From Sthenelais limicola (lineage: Eukaryota > Annelida > Polychaeta > Phyllodocida > Sigalionidae): a stretch of DNA of 64,000 nucleotides. Position numbers and translations under genes: made by a program. The stretch is taken from contig OW804094.1 in the NCBI GenBank assembly GCA_942159475.1, positions 13,832,132 through 13,896,131 of the forward strand. The letters are read 5' to 3'. Shown in pieces: positions 10,659 through 20,125 of the stretch. Position 1 is the first letter of the stretch. Every line of letters starts with the position of its first letter. A model generated the notes under the pieces. That model saw nothing but the letters and a program-made list of their open reading frames with translations. It was not told the origin of the DNA and ran no database searches.

Positions 10659-11712
10659 TCAGCAGCATTCTTTCCATAGCTTATCCAATCCGCAACAACA
10701 ACACTGGATCTTATTAGCAATACCCCTCCCCACTTTCAAAATAATCTTCCTCATAAGGAAGATAATTATTAAAATTGTAATTAGAGTAAGGATCTTATCT
10801 CTGTATTCCATCTCTGAGATCAGCTGGGTGAAACCATTGGACTTGGTTTGTGGTGGGGCGATAGACGGTAATAATTCAATCATGTCTGGAAGATGTTGCA
10901 TATTGGTCGGTACTGCTTTGATCGGCATGATTCTGGACTGGAGTACTAAAGTAGCTAACTGGGCGGATAGCCCCCGTATTCTGAGCCAGAGATACACGAC
11001 CGGTACCGCAACTAGAATAATGCCCACATACGGTAGAATGTCCAAAGTATGTTCCCAGTGAATATTTGAAGAGTTGATCGCATGTACCAAATTAAACTGT
11101 TTCATCTTGAGATCATTAGCCAAGCGTTGAAGGTCCACTTCAGCATCATTGAAACTTGACGAATCAGACATATTTAAAGAAGGGAGCACCAATTCCAATG
11201 TAGATTTAAATACCGTTGCTGCTGTGATTCCTTTCAGAGAAATATTAAATGCATGTAATAAGGGGAGATTGAGTACTTCCACAGGAAAAATGGCGTCTAT
11301 GGAAGAACAATGAAAAGATGACTTGGTGTATAACACATCTGCCCCGACCGAATATCCACAAGGCTTTTGGTTTGGTTAGTTTCACCTCCGCTAATAGTAA
11401 TTAAACGTTAGCAGATATACTGTGGTTTTATTATTTTATTCTGTGAAATTCCCTATTTCATGAAACAGGGTTTAGCCTGACGAAGTCAGGCTTCATTTAG
11501 GTTACCTAAATTTTGTCGTACAATTTGGTTTCCCGTAGGAAATCAAGAATATTTTTGTTCCCAGATTCCCGGAAAATACTCTGCAGTGTCCTGCGATCCA
11601 CAAGGCAAATCTAAATGACAGTAGGTGCAGGCTTTCTTGATCGCCAAAGCTTTGGACGAATTGCCCACCTGAATGATGCTACCTGGGTTGATGATAATAA
11701 ATGGTCCTGGGT
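10659..11712 (-). pseudogene. envelope-like retroelement protein, interrupted by a LINE
   Basis: The main frame (about 11353-10659) carries two long hydrophobic spans, around 11030-10970 (ILPYVGIILVAVPVVYLWL) and 10800-10730. It ends in a Cys-cluster tail with CCCCG. Upstream, at 11712-11607, a short Cys-containing piece in the compatible frame lies on the other side of a LINE insertion (11365-11595) flanked by an 11-bp duplication. Membrane topology and Cys pattern resemble the C-terminal part of retroelement envelope or fusion-type glycoproteins, as in errantivirus-like or BEL-type elements. That family assignment is an inference from form only. The N-terminal part is missing, being cut by the repeat at 11713. 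The copy is broken and no function is expected. Confidence 0.4.
11365..11595 (-). mobile_element. 5'-truncated LINE (I/Nimb-type) 3' end with 11-bp TSD
   Basis: This 231-bp insert is the reverse complement of the last part of the LINE at 29697-31966: the final codons, stop, the 3' hairpin and the CCAAA-rich tail. It is flanked on both sides by atccacaaggc (11354-11364 and 11596-11606), an exact target-site duplication. It splits the envelope-like frame. It is a classic dead-on-arrival copy. Confidence 0.9.
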
Positions 11713-11878
11713 AAGACCTTAAAGTGCCTTTCTGTCTCTTTTCTCTGTCTCTCTCTCCCTTCTTCTCTATCTCTATTTCCTGGGTATGATCATAAACTGC
11801 CTCCCTCTCAGCTCTCCCGCCCTTGATATAACACTACAAAGTGTTGATAAGGGCGTAAAGCAACCAATCTCACTCACT
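11713..11878 (+). repeat. dispersed repeat with ACTC tail, copy 2
   Basis: Matches 3103-3268 almost base for base, from accttaaagtgcctttctg to the ACTC repeats, with a few substitutions and a 4-bp length change. It lies between the envelope-like fragment and the transposase fragment, so it inserted into or joined the two. Confidence 0.8.
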
Positions 11879-11884
11879 CTGCTA

Positions 11885-12200
11885 AGTGCTGCACCGAATG
11901 CATGTTATAGGTGACATTGTTGTCACCATATAACTTGGGTGTTTCCTCACAGAAGAAGTGAAGCAGGCTATCAGCATAGTCAACCATGGCTGCTTGTTGT
12001 ACCATTTCCTCAGAGAGCAAAATCCTCATAGCAACACTGAATAACATGAAATGGTCATATTGCCGGCGTGAAAGAATACCTTAAGACATACCATTCCACC
12101 ATAAGCCATGAAGAATCCCATCTCTGTGGCCTTCCACACATCTGATTCAGAGAGGCTCCTTGGGTGCTGCCTTTGAAAGGAACTTGGCATGTATGTGTAG
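11885..12200 (-). pseudogene. decayed DNA transposase fragment
   Basis: On the minus strand the sequence reads SLSESDVWKATEMGFFMAY (about 12165-12110). After a one-base frameshift near 12078 it continues RRQYDHFMLFSVAMRILL and then YADSLLHF and LYGDNNVTYNMHSVQHLA. This order (WKATE, HF..L...IL, YA..LL..F, LYG...vsYNvH...HL) is one I associate with the C-terminal region of a large family of animal transposases. I cannot name the superfamily with certainty. It is truncated at both ends. Confidence 0.5.
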
Positions 12201-12800
12201 TGACCCAAGGGTTCGTTTAGCAGAGGAGAAATAAGAACAGGACAATCGTCAACTATTAATATTCTAATTTAATAGGAGCCGTAAGCTCAATCCAGTCAAA
12301 ACTGGGACATCATATCAGGAGGTGTTTTACACACAGTTGTACATTGAGTAAATAATGGAAAGGTACAAAGAACGTGGAAAAGAGCACGTTTAAAGAGTGC
12401 TCCCACCTAGTGGAATAAGGCAGTTGCTCAGTCACGCCTATACTTTAACATTGAAGATCTTTGTAAGTAGTAGAGAAAGTGGGCTTATCGCCGGGCACTA
12501 CATCTTATCAAATATGAGCTAGCATGTGAATAAATAAATGAAATGATAACTAAATTCCTAATAACAGCACTTGTATATTTTCAAGATTTGTGTACTGCTT
12601 ATTACTACTTATTTGATTCTAGATATAGATAAATTTTTTCAGTCACTGATATAGATATACATAGATTTACAGAAATAGGGGATGAGCTGAAGAGGAAAAG
12701 GCGAGAAGCCTACATCCAGACTGAGTCACCAAATGACCAACCAATCACCCATCATATAACAGGAGATAGAAGCACCACTTTCTCACAGTCAACTCTATGA
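12201..12800. other. no gene seen
   Basis: AT-rich intergenic sequence with no coding signal or repeat worth naming. Confidence 0.4.
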
Positions 12801-12814
12801 TTGTACGACGGGAT

Positions 12815-12993
12815 CGAGGCGCCCTGCCCGAGACCGAGACCTGGCCGACGGCGCCCACTGCTTACATCGAAGCGCCCTGCCGCCCAAAGATCGAGGCGCC
12901 TACGGTCTCCGATCGAGGCGCCCGGGCCTGAGATTGAGGTGCCCCAGCCTAAGATCGAGGCGCCCACGGCATACACCGAAGCGCGCACGGCAT
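12815..12993 (+). repeat. GC-rich imperfect tandem repeat (atcgaggcgcc)
   Basis: The phrase atcgaggcgcc and variants (atcgaagcgcc, attgaggtgcc) recur about eight times with spacings near 20-30 bp. The GC content contrasts sharply with the flanks. Part of it reads as P-x-I-E-A-P repeats (PIEAPGPEIEVPQPKIEAP) in one frame, but the frame is not kept across the array. A minisatellite, possibly derived from a repetitive coding exon. Confidence 0.6.
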
Positions 12994-13415
12994 GATTTTA
13001 CGGGGTCGGGCGGGCGGGCAGCCAAGCGTCCTCCTCCTCCAAATTAACGCTATGTGCCCCACTAGGCCTAGCGTTCATTGCGTGCAGCAAATGAAATCAA
13101 TGAAAAATTATATGGTTAGTATATATGACTGTTATAAATGCATCTATTCCATTCCCATTCCCTTTTATTCCCCCGTAATCGACATTGAGAGGGGGGAGGG
13201 GAGGAAGGGGGGGTTGGCTGGAGAAAAAAGTTAATTTCGCACTCTGATAAGTAGATCTATGCAGCATACACCTAGAGTTTTATCGCTAATTAGCCCAATT
13301 TGTATTGGGCTTTTATACAGTCTAATTTTGCTATTATTTGACCCGAATTCAGGGTGGTAAACAGGAAAGGGGACAGTACTCGAATTTACGGACCAGCCCG
13401 GTCCCCAATAAACAA

Positions 13416-13533
13416 AATACATGAATGTTGTGTTTTTTCATAATAATGAACGTGTGTGCATCTGCTGAACAGAAACGGTTTCTACACATGCACACACGTT
13501 CATTATTATGAAAAAACACAACATTCATGTATT
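13416..13533. repeat. perfect 46-bp inverted repeat, 26-nt loop
   Basis: Arms 13416-13461 and 13488-13533 are exact reverse complements (the left arm starts aatacatgaatgttgtg). The 26-nt loop itself contains a small complementary pair (agaaac/gtttct). No coding potential. No convincing target duplication flanks it. Confidence 0.9.
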
Positions 13534-13559
13534 CATTAATTTGAACTGATCTAGACTTG

Positions 13560-15236
13560 AAAAATATTGTTTTGGAATAAATGTGTCGCCATTATATCAA
13601 ACTGCATTTAGTTTGTTGTATGGGGAAGATGTATACGTATGTATATTTAGATAAAAACAAAAGATATTAGGCCACAACATCCCTGAAACTTTATAATACC
13701 TCACAAAAAGTTCCTTGAACTGTAATGGGAATATTTTATGTCGCGTTACGACATGTGATATATCTACAATATTTTTTTAAAAAATCATTTTCATGAAATT
13801 TCGTCTTTCCTAATAATTGTTTATGCCTGCTGGAAAATGGTCGAAAATATAAATATGAATAAATACAGGTGCTGTTGAATTGCAGTGAACATATATTGGA
13901 ATGTCGCCGTTACGCCATAGCGTCGCCGTTACGCCATAATTAATAGAAATTTCGAGATCCTTCTATATTAGCACAGTTACTATATAGAAATAAAACGGAT
14001 ATTTTGACAAAAAGTTATTCAAACTTTTGTTACAACCAGGTCCTATGTTGGCAGCCATCATCGATTTCCTAGCTGTTACTTTGTTATTTTTATTTTGCTG
14101 GCATAATTACTGGGTATCTCATCTCAAATTTACACAATATTATTTGATAAATCTGGCTTAATATAGGCGAAATAAGGCAAAAATGGGCGTTTCTGAAGCA
14201 TAGGTGTAGGAATATAAATATTTGGCATAGCCTTCCCAAACTTTGTCTGTATAATGCTGATATTCCCTTCTATATATACGCTAAAAATTGTAGAGATTGG
14301 ACGAATTTTATTTTTTCTAAAAAAATGGCCTCCTGAAATCAAATGCTGCCCGTTTGGGAGAAATGCTGCCCGTTTGGGAGAATTACTCATATCTCTTTTC
14401 CTAATTTGTCTCTAGATTTTAGCCAAAGAGACTACTGGGCAACCATATTTTGTCGGGGAAATGAGATTTCTAAGGGATTTGGCAGCCCCTGACAGTTCAC
14501 TGTCGTTGAGGTAAAATACATGGGCCATGTTAATTCCATGTTATTTTTTTTTCTCTACTGGGAGCCTATTTCATATATGGTATTCGGTCCCATGAATAAT
14601 GGACTCCATGAATTTTTCTTAGGCCTGCACAGATATCCCTACTAGGGTGAGGCTTTTAAATACTCCAGTATTTTGAATATTTCCATTAAATTTGTCCTGG
14701 GGGCAGATTGATAGTCGCACCCTGACTTATAGTACACACTTCAGGACTTAAGAATCAGGAGCTCAGTGATATGTGTCACTGATATGCTAGAAGGAAATAT
14801 AGGCTATTATACTGCCGCCGCTACTGTTTCTCTATACATGTATACATGCATATAGGCACCAAGCTGCCAGTGCCAGAATTTGGGACGTTTCTTATGTATT
14901 AATTAATGATTGATATTGGGATGTTTCTTAATCTATTCATGATTTAGAGGAATGATAATTATATATATATATGTACACATTATAAATCATGGTGGGGATG
15001 GGGATTGAGTGTTGTGGGTTGGTGGTATCATGTGATATCCCTCCATGAATAGACAAGACAGACATTTCATTTACGTGTTCATTAATGTTTATTATATTCC
15101 TCACGAGAGGCTTCGAACATGTTAATAATAATAACATATATACAAACAATAACATATATATAAACAATCACATAATCAGGTTCCCCATAACACATTAAAT
15201 ACAAATGCTAACCCTTCCCCTTAAACGTCTAAACCC
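13560..15236. other. intergenic with diverged repeats
   Basis: No gene recognised. The stretch around 13940-14085 (rich in phrases such as gagatccttctatatta and atcatcgatttcctagctg) is repeated in diverged form at 23437-23575, so a transposon-derived repeat is present. A 19-bp unit containing gctgcccgtttgggag is duplicated in tandem at 14342-14380. Confidence 0.45.
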
Positions 15237-15289
15237 CTAAACCCAATTAAATCGGCCACCCCAGACAAGTACTGTTCGGTGGACATCTA

Positions 15290-15766
15290 CCTGTCTGGGG
15301 CGTCGTAGCGGGCCCACAGGTCCTGAAGCAGGGCCTCCTTTGATGCATCTTGCCGTCGCTGTCTGCGGTACAGCTTCCCTTGACTGAGGAGCTGTACATG
15401 GATAGGGAGGAGGGAGGCCTCCTTTGCCAGCACCACCATTAGCTGGTAGAGATTCAGGCGGTCGTGGGGGAGCTGGGTGTTGAGGCGGTAATGCCACCCC
15501 TCAACATGGTTGTTGGTCCGGATCTTGCGCTTGTAGACCAACCATGAAGAGGGGGGGGGCGGGAGTTGGACTTCACCCAAGTCTTTTGGAAATACGTAAA
15601 CAGCTCTACCATTTTTTCATTCGCCGGTGGGCACTTTGCCATCAAGTAGTCGAAGGTTGGCTTGATGTGGTCAACAGGCATGTGGTTGACCGCCATCAGG
15701 TGTTGCAGGACCTCTCGGATGGCTGGTTGGTTGAAATAGGCAGTTGAGAGTCCCACTTCTTTGATC
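15290..15766 (-). pseudogene. MULE-like transposase remnant
   Basis: On the minus strand the upstream part reads IKEVGLSTAYFNQPAIREV and then FDYLMAKCPP. After a frameshift at the G-run (about 15551-15559) it reads KRKIRTNNHVEGWHYRLN, then LYQLMVVLAKEA and a basic tail. The RTNN-xxEGWH core and the preceding helical region are characteristic of the segment following the catalytic domain of MULE-type transposases, including domesticated copies. A possible acceptor (tatttacag) precedes it at about 15767. The catalytic DDE part is not present, so this is a broken terminal fragment. Confidence 0.6.
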
Positions 15767-15859
15767 TGTAAATATACAATGTATTAACAGAATAAATATA
15801 TGGTATATATAGAGGTTTGACCTTGATGAGAGGAAGATATTCATCATGGAAAAAAATGG

Positions 15860-16005
15860 GTTTACTACTTTTCATGTACAATGGGTATACTAGTTTACAT
15901 GTACAATGGGTTTACTACTTATATAGACTGGGTTTACTACTTATATAGACTAAGTTTATACAGACAATTCTATATAGAAAGATCTCTGTTAAGAAATGAA
16001 TACAT
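15860..16005 (+). repeat. short tandem repeats (gggtttactacttatatagac)
   Basis: Several direct copies of a unit of about 22 bp containing gggtttactactt, some with catgtacaat. It lies at the truncated 3' edge of the neighbouring LINE. Confidence 0.6.
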
Positions 16006-16012
16006 GAGGAAA

Positions 16013-18019
16013 TCAATGAATTACGTGAGGAAGTTGGAGTTTTGTTTTCGTAGCAGCGTCATAGAAAATGTCAGATTGGTCTAATAATGGGAGAATAGTT
16101 GTCTTGTAAATTTGAGTGCTTAGTTGGACATTCAGCTTGCTTCTGAGGTGCTTGAACAGCCAAAGTTTGTGAGAAACTTTCTTCTTTACACTGGCTAGGG
16201 GTTTTGAGAAGGATAGGGTACCGTCGACGACAGTCCCTAGATATTTGTATTGTTCAACTTCCTCTAGCTGTCTAGTCCCCAGCTGAATTTTGTAAGATGA
16301 CTCCGTACTCCATCTGGACCTCAGGGAGGGGGAACTCAGGAAGGTCATGACCTTGGATTTGTCTTCGTTTAGCGAGATCTTATTGGCTTTACACCAGGTT
16401 ACAACGTTATCAAGGTCCGATTGAAGATGCTCTGAAAGAGTTGACATATTTGGGCCCGTATTGCAGATGATCGTATCATCAGCAACTTTACCCAATTTCC
16501 ATTTATCAGGAATTGAACTGGCTACCAAAGAGAGTTCAATAATATATTGACTGAGCAGGCATAAGAGAATTTTTTTCAGGAGGGCAGTTTTTATGTGCCG
16601 GAATCCGGACGATTTGTATTGGGGAGAGCTCAATATTAAATGACGTAAGTCATCATATTGGACCGGGCCAAAACGAAAAGTGGGGTAATTCCTTTCATTG
16701 GCAGTGTTGGCAGCAAATGAATTTCTTTCATGGGGTGAAAGTGGGGGTATTGTGGCGGCCAATTTAGGGCCTATGGTGGCAAAATATTCATTAAAACAGT
16801 TTGGCACTTTAGACCCATCCAAGGCAACACCATTTTCTTCAAGTATTATTTGCTCTCCATTTGTAACTTTCTCTGGGTTTATCAGTGGTTTCACCTTTTC
16901 CCAGAATTTATGCGGGTTGTCCGCAGATTCTAATAGAGAATTCTTAATATAGTCATTTTTTAATGACTTGGCGAGCTTATTTACTTGTTTTCTTAAACTC
17001 TTTGCCTGCTCATACATGTCAAGAGACCTATGCTTCTTAGCCAGCTTAAAACACTTGTCACGAAATTTCATTAAATCAAAAAGTTCGCCATTGATCCAAT
17101 CACAGCGTGTACGGACATTGCGATACTCTCTGACAGGGCACATACGATCGAGTATCTGGTAAATGAGGGTTTCCATGTACTCCCAGCAAGTATTTAGGTC
17201 ACGTGAGGAGTAGAACTGTGTCCAATCAAGAAAGGATATCAAGAAAAATATTTTCGTCAAATGAGCATAGTTTCTGGCCTCAAAGGAGGTTTTTGTGTAT
17301 GTCATTTTTTGTTTTTTTCTGATGATGAAAATAGGACAATGGTCGGAGATATTCAGATCTATAACCCCATGTGATGAAATGTATTTAGAGTTTGAATATG
17401 CATGATCTAAGATCGTGGCTGTCGTGGTGGTTATTCTAGTGGGGGCGTCAATGTATTGGATGAGTTGGTTTAATTGGGCAAATTTACCCAATTCCCTAGA
17501 GGGAGCCGTGCCATCATTTAAGTTTATGTTCAAATCTCCTAGAAGGTAAATTTCATGGTTTGTGGACAAGTTGCTGATAACTGTTTGTAGAGTTTTAATG
17601 GCCTCTGAATAGAGGCCGCTAGGCGGCCTATAAACATTGAGGATTGTTTTTGTTTTTTGGTTAGCAGTGTTAAACAACAGCACTTGTAATTCAATATTGG
17701 TGTTACTGACATTTAGGTTGGAGAGTTTCTCACTATCGACTCCAATGGTGCTCTTAACATAAGCAGCGACTCCCCCTCCTTTGGACCTACTACTAGAACG
17801 ATCAAGCCTTATCAATTTATAGTTTGGGATAAGCAATTGGTTACTGGATACCCTGTCAGAGAGCCATGTCTCGCAAATAAGAAGGACATCTACCTTTGAC
17901 TTGAAAAGAAAAGATTCCACCTCCTCATGGTTTTTCATAAGGCTACGCACATTAAGGCTTGCGATCTTAAAGCCCTTGGCACAAGCTAGCTTATGAAGTT
18001 GACTGATTGAGTCAGTCAT
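16013..18019 (-). CDS. LINE ORF2: endonuclease plus internally deleted RT, 668 aa
   Basis: Residues 1-250 form an EEP-type endonuclease: KIASLNVRSL, ICETWL, YRPPSG, LLGDLNINL, ILDHAYSN and NISDHCPI, which include the Asn, Glu, Asp and His catalytic positions. A linker follows, then the start of the RT (SSPQYKSSGF and later PDKWKLGKV). The sequence then jumps directly to ADDTIIC, the tail of the catalytic YxDD motif. The RT fingers and most of the palm are therefore missing, yet the frame stays open. The thumb (EQYKYLGTVVDG and later SKLNVQLSTQIYK) follows, and the protein ends early. The endonuclease may fold, but polymerase activity is not possible. Confidence 0.85.
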   Translation of the reverse strand: MTDSISQLHKLACAKGFKIASLNVRSLMKNHEEVESFLFKSKVDVLLICETWLSDRVSSNQLLIPNYKLIRLDRSSSRSKGGGVAAYVKSTIGVDSEKLSNLNVSNTNIELQVLLFNTANQKTKTILNVYRPPSGLYSEAIKTLQTVISNLSTNHEIYLLGDLNINLNDGTAPSRELGKFAQLNQLIQYIDAPTRITTTTATILDHAYSNSKYISSHGVIDLNISDHCPIFIIRKKQKMTYTKTSFEARNYAHLTKIFFLISFLDWTQFYSSRDLNTCWEYMETLIYQILDRMCPVREYRNVRTRCDWINGELFDLMKFRDKCFKLAKKHRSLDMYEQAKSLRKQVNKLAKSLKNDYIKNSLLESADNPHKFWEKVKPLINPEKVTNGEQIILEENGVALDGSKVPNCFNEYFATIGPKLAATIPPLSPHERNSFAANTANERNYPTFRFGPVQYDDLRHLILSSPQYKSSGFRHIKTALLKKILLCLLSQYIIELSLVASSIPDKWKLGKVADDTIICNTGPNMSTLSEHLQSDLDNVVTWCKANKISLNEDKSKVMTFLSSPSLRSRWSTESSYKIQLGTRQLEEVEQYKYLGTVVDGTLSFSKPLASVKKKVSHKLWLFKHLRSKLNVQLSTQIYKTTILPLLDQSDIFYDAATKTKLQLPHVIH

Positions 18020-18926
18020 TGGTCAGTTTAGACCAGATTAATTTATTCCGACGGGAGCTCTATATGGCGGATTTACCTAGGTAATTTGTCGATTCATATG
18101 TTGGAATGATATGTACAGTCAGTTAGGTTAGGTAATAATATCAATTTGGTATAGAATGTTATTACCGATCGCTTGGGGCCTCCCCGGGGAAATGATCTAC
18201 AATTTGTTAATAATCTTCTGGTTTATCCACCATCGACGAGAATGGACAAAATCGAGTGAGTTATTAAAAAATGAGATTTCTAGTCAATATCACGTACCCG
18301 AGGATGGCCCCAAGTGAGACACAGATTGTCAGGTCAGACAATCAAGTGAACAAGTGGTTCGTTAAGGAATGAAATGAGATCAAACCAGATATCATTTACT
18401 GTAAAGAACATGAAACATATGGCAATTTATTCATTATTCTAAGTTTGGTACACTTTCATTGCCCAAGTTTGGACGGATACATTATGACAGGTTGGAATGG
18501 AATGGATTCTGCGCCAAAGAAGAGGAAAACAAGGTGGAAATGGTAGGTTTAGGGAACTATTGTCAAGATTGTTAATTAATTGTTTGAAGAAAGATGCCCG
18601 GTGGGTTTGTATTACACATCTTTGGCTCACATCATCGACGATAATGGAGCAGCCAAACCGGGGTTTTGTTGTGGTATTGTTCAAGTTCACTTAGTAATGG
18701 TAGGTGCTGGGTGAATAATCTAGGTGTGTTATAATGTTTAGAAAAGATGTCACCGACCTCAAATGAAGTGAATAAATCTAGTCTTCATTCCAGTAATTTT
18801 GATATATCAGGCTATTGGTGGCTGTCCAAATTTACAGTGCTACATCATCGACGATAATGAGCACCGAATAATTGGATAAGTTGGATGCGTTGGTTCCAAC
18901 TCATGACGGTGGCGATGGAAATTCCC
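18020..18926 (-). other. spacer between SGNH and ORF2 frames of the LINE
   Basis: About 0.9 kb with no recognised coding. The phrase atcatcgacgataatg or a close variant occurs three times, near 18228, 18628 and 18846. It may be inter-ORF sequence of the element or decayed coding sequence. Confidence 0.4.
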
Positions 18927-19568
18927 CTATTGAATGGCTAGGCGTCTGCACACTTGCGTGATTTTCCAGGCCCACTCGTCGAGGCCTCTAGGCGGAAGAT
19001 GACAGCCGTCTGGTAGCCTTGAGTAGATGTTCTTATGTCTTCCATAAGAATTCAGATGCACAAAAGTATTGGTGAAGGGTGTGAGGAGCAGAAGATTTTC
19101 ATTTCTGTTGAAGATCGCTTTGTTTACTCCCTCAACAATGGCGTTTAGGTTGTCTTGCTCTGGGTGGACGCCGCTCTGACCATTATATGTGGAGAGATCC
19201 ATACCCACAATGGGACAGAATACAATGGATGTAGATTTGGGGTATATTGCTTGCTCCAGCAAGTTTTCCACGTAATCCATGTCCGCTATATAGGTTTGGA
19301 TGGATTCCCCGATGTTTATATTGGCGAGTGACACTTGCTTGGTGGTCGAGTTTTTGCGCGTGACTGTGCACAAACCTGACAGTATGAATATATGGCGAGG
19401 TTTATGTCTTGCTATGGCGTCTTGCGCAAGGTAGGCAGATATTTTCAACGAGGCGCCTGAGTAAGAGTGGGTGGTAAGGGTGGTGGGGTCAATGTAGTTG
19501 TCTAAATATTGTTCCAGTTTTCTTGTCCTGGAATCTCCAATGACACAGAAATCCATACGTCCTGCCAT
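18927..19568 (-). CDS. SGNH hydrolase-like protein of the LINE, 213 aa
   Basis: I start it at the Met at 19568 (MAGRMDFCVIGDSRTR), because the longer frame from 19658 only overlaps the preceding NADAR frame. Block I GDS lies at residues 11-13 (nucleophile Ser13). SYSGAS near 36-40 may be block II, ILSGLCTVT near 62-70 sits where block III is expected, and DGCHLPP gives the Asp187-x-x-His190 pair of block V. The length fits a compact SGNH/GDSL esterase domain. Esterase domains of this kind are known in CR1- and L2-type LINE proteins; their substrate is unclear. The block III Asn is not evident, which may alter or weaken activity. Its ATG follows the NADAR stop with one base between. Confidence 0.75.
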   Translation of the reverse strand: MAGRMDFCVIGDSRTRKLEQYLDNYIDPTTLTTHSYSGASLKISAYLAQDAIARHKPRHIFILSGLCTVTRKNSTTKQVSLANINIGESIQTYIADMDYVENLLEQAIYPKSTSIVFCPIVGMDLSTYNGQSGVHPEQDNLNAIVEGVNKAIFNRNENLLLLTPFTNTFVHLNSYGRHKNIYSRLPDGCHLPPRGLDEWAWKITQVCRRLAIQ

Positions 19569-19569
19569 T

Positions 19570-19971
19570 CTAAGGTGTAGCCTCGCGTAGTAGCTCTTCT
19601 TTAATGTCGGTAAGAAGATTGTCCTGGTGGTTCTCACCCTCGAAGCGGTCAGGGTCAAAATCTGGGTCTCCTAGCCAGTGTCCCGTGCCCCAGTATGCGC
19701 TCGTAGTCATTTCCAAATACTCATCATATTGGGTCGAGCAAAGTTTGTCCTTTAGGTCTGAGTTTTGCTTGAATTTGGCAAGCATGATTGCCCGGAGTTC
19801 GGCTAGCCTATTTTTGTTCCATTCATCTGATTCTGTTGTGCTGTCTCCTATTTGTTTTATTTGGTAGGGGTTATCTGTGTGAAGAACAGCTGTAGCAAAA
19901 TCCCACTCTTTGATTGTGATAAGTTTACGATATTGGTAAGCTTGTTCAGCTGATGAAAACCTACAATTTAG
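19570..19971 (-). CDS. NADAR-domain frame of the LINE, about 133 aa
   Basis: Open from about 19971 to the TAG at 19570-19572. The order of motifs matches the NADAR (YbiA/DUF1768) superfamily: CRFSSAEQAYQYRK at the start, EWDFATAVL, QIGDS, DEWNKNR, IMLAKFKQNSDLKDKL, LEMTTSAYWGTG and FEGENHQDNLLTDIKEEL. NADAR proteins act on N-glycosidic bonds of riboflavin intermediates or ADP-ribose-related metabolites. I know of no established job for one in a retrotransposon. The part upstream of 19971 (about 20095-19980, with FGYQGEHVYG) is in another frame and is probably the shifted N-terminus. It lies directly upstream of the SGNH frame. Confidence 0.7.
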   Translation of the reverse strand, partial: LNCRFSSAEQAYQYRKLITIKEWDFATAVLHTDNPYQIKQIGDSTTESDEWNKNRLAELRAIMLAKFKQNSDLKDKLCSTQYDEYLEMTTSAYWGTGHWLGDPDFDPDRFEGENHQDNLLTDIKEELLREATP

Positions 19972-20125
19972 GTACCATATACATGCTCCCCCTGATACCC
20001 AAATGCTGTTCCCATTTTATACTCCTCAGATTTTTGGTCCTCAGGCCTTGCTCCATCCACTAGATTTGGTAGATCATCCCAATAATATCTTTTTTTCTAA
20101 GTGAGGTTGTCTGGGTCGAGTTCTT

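Noticed and set aside
10068..11712. Complete endogenous retrovirus
   Set aside because: No gag, protease, RT, integrase or LTR pair was found next to the envelope-like pieces, only a broken C-terminal part.
12801..12995. 64-aa plus-strand ORF with PIEAP repeats as a gene
   Set aside because: The repeat unit changes frame within the array and there are no splice or poly(A) features; better described as a GC-rich minisatellite.
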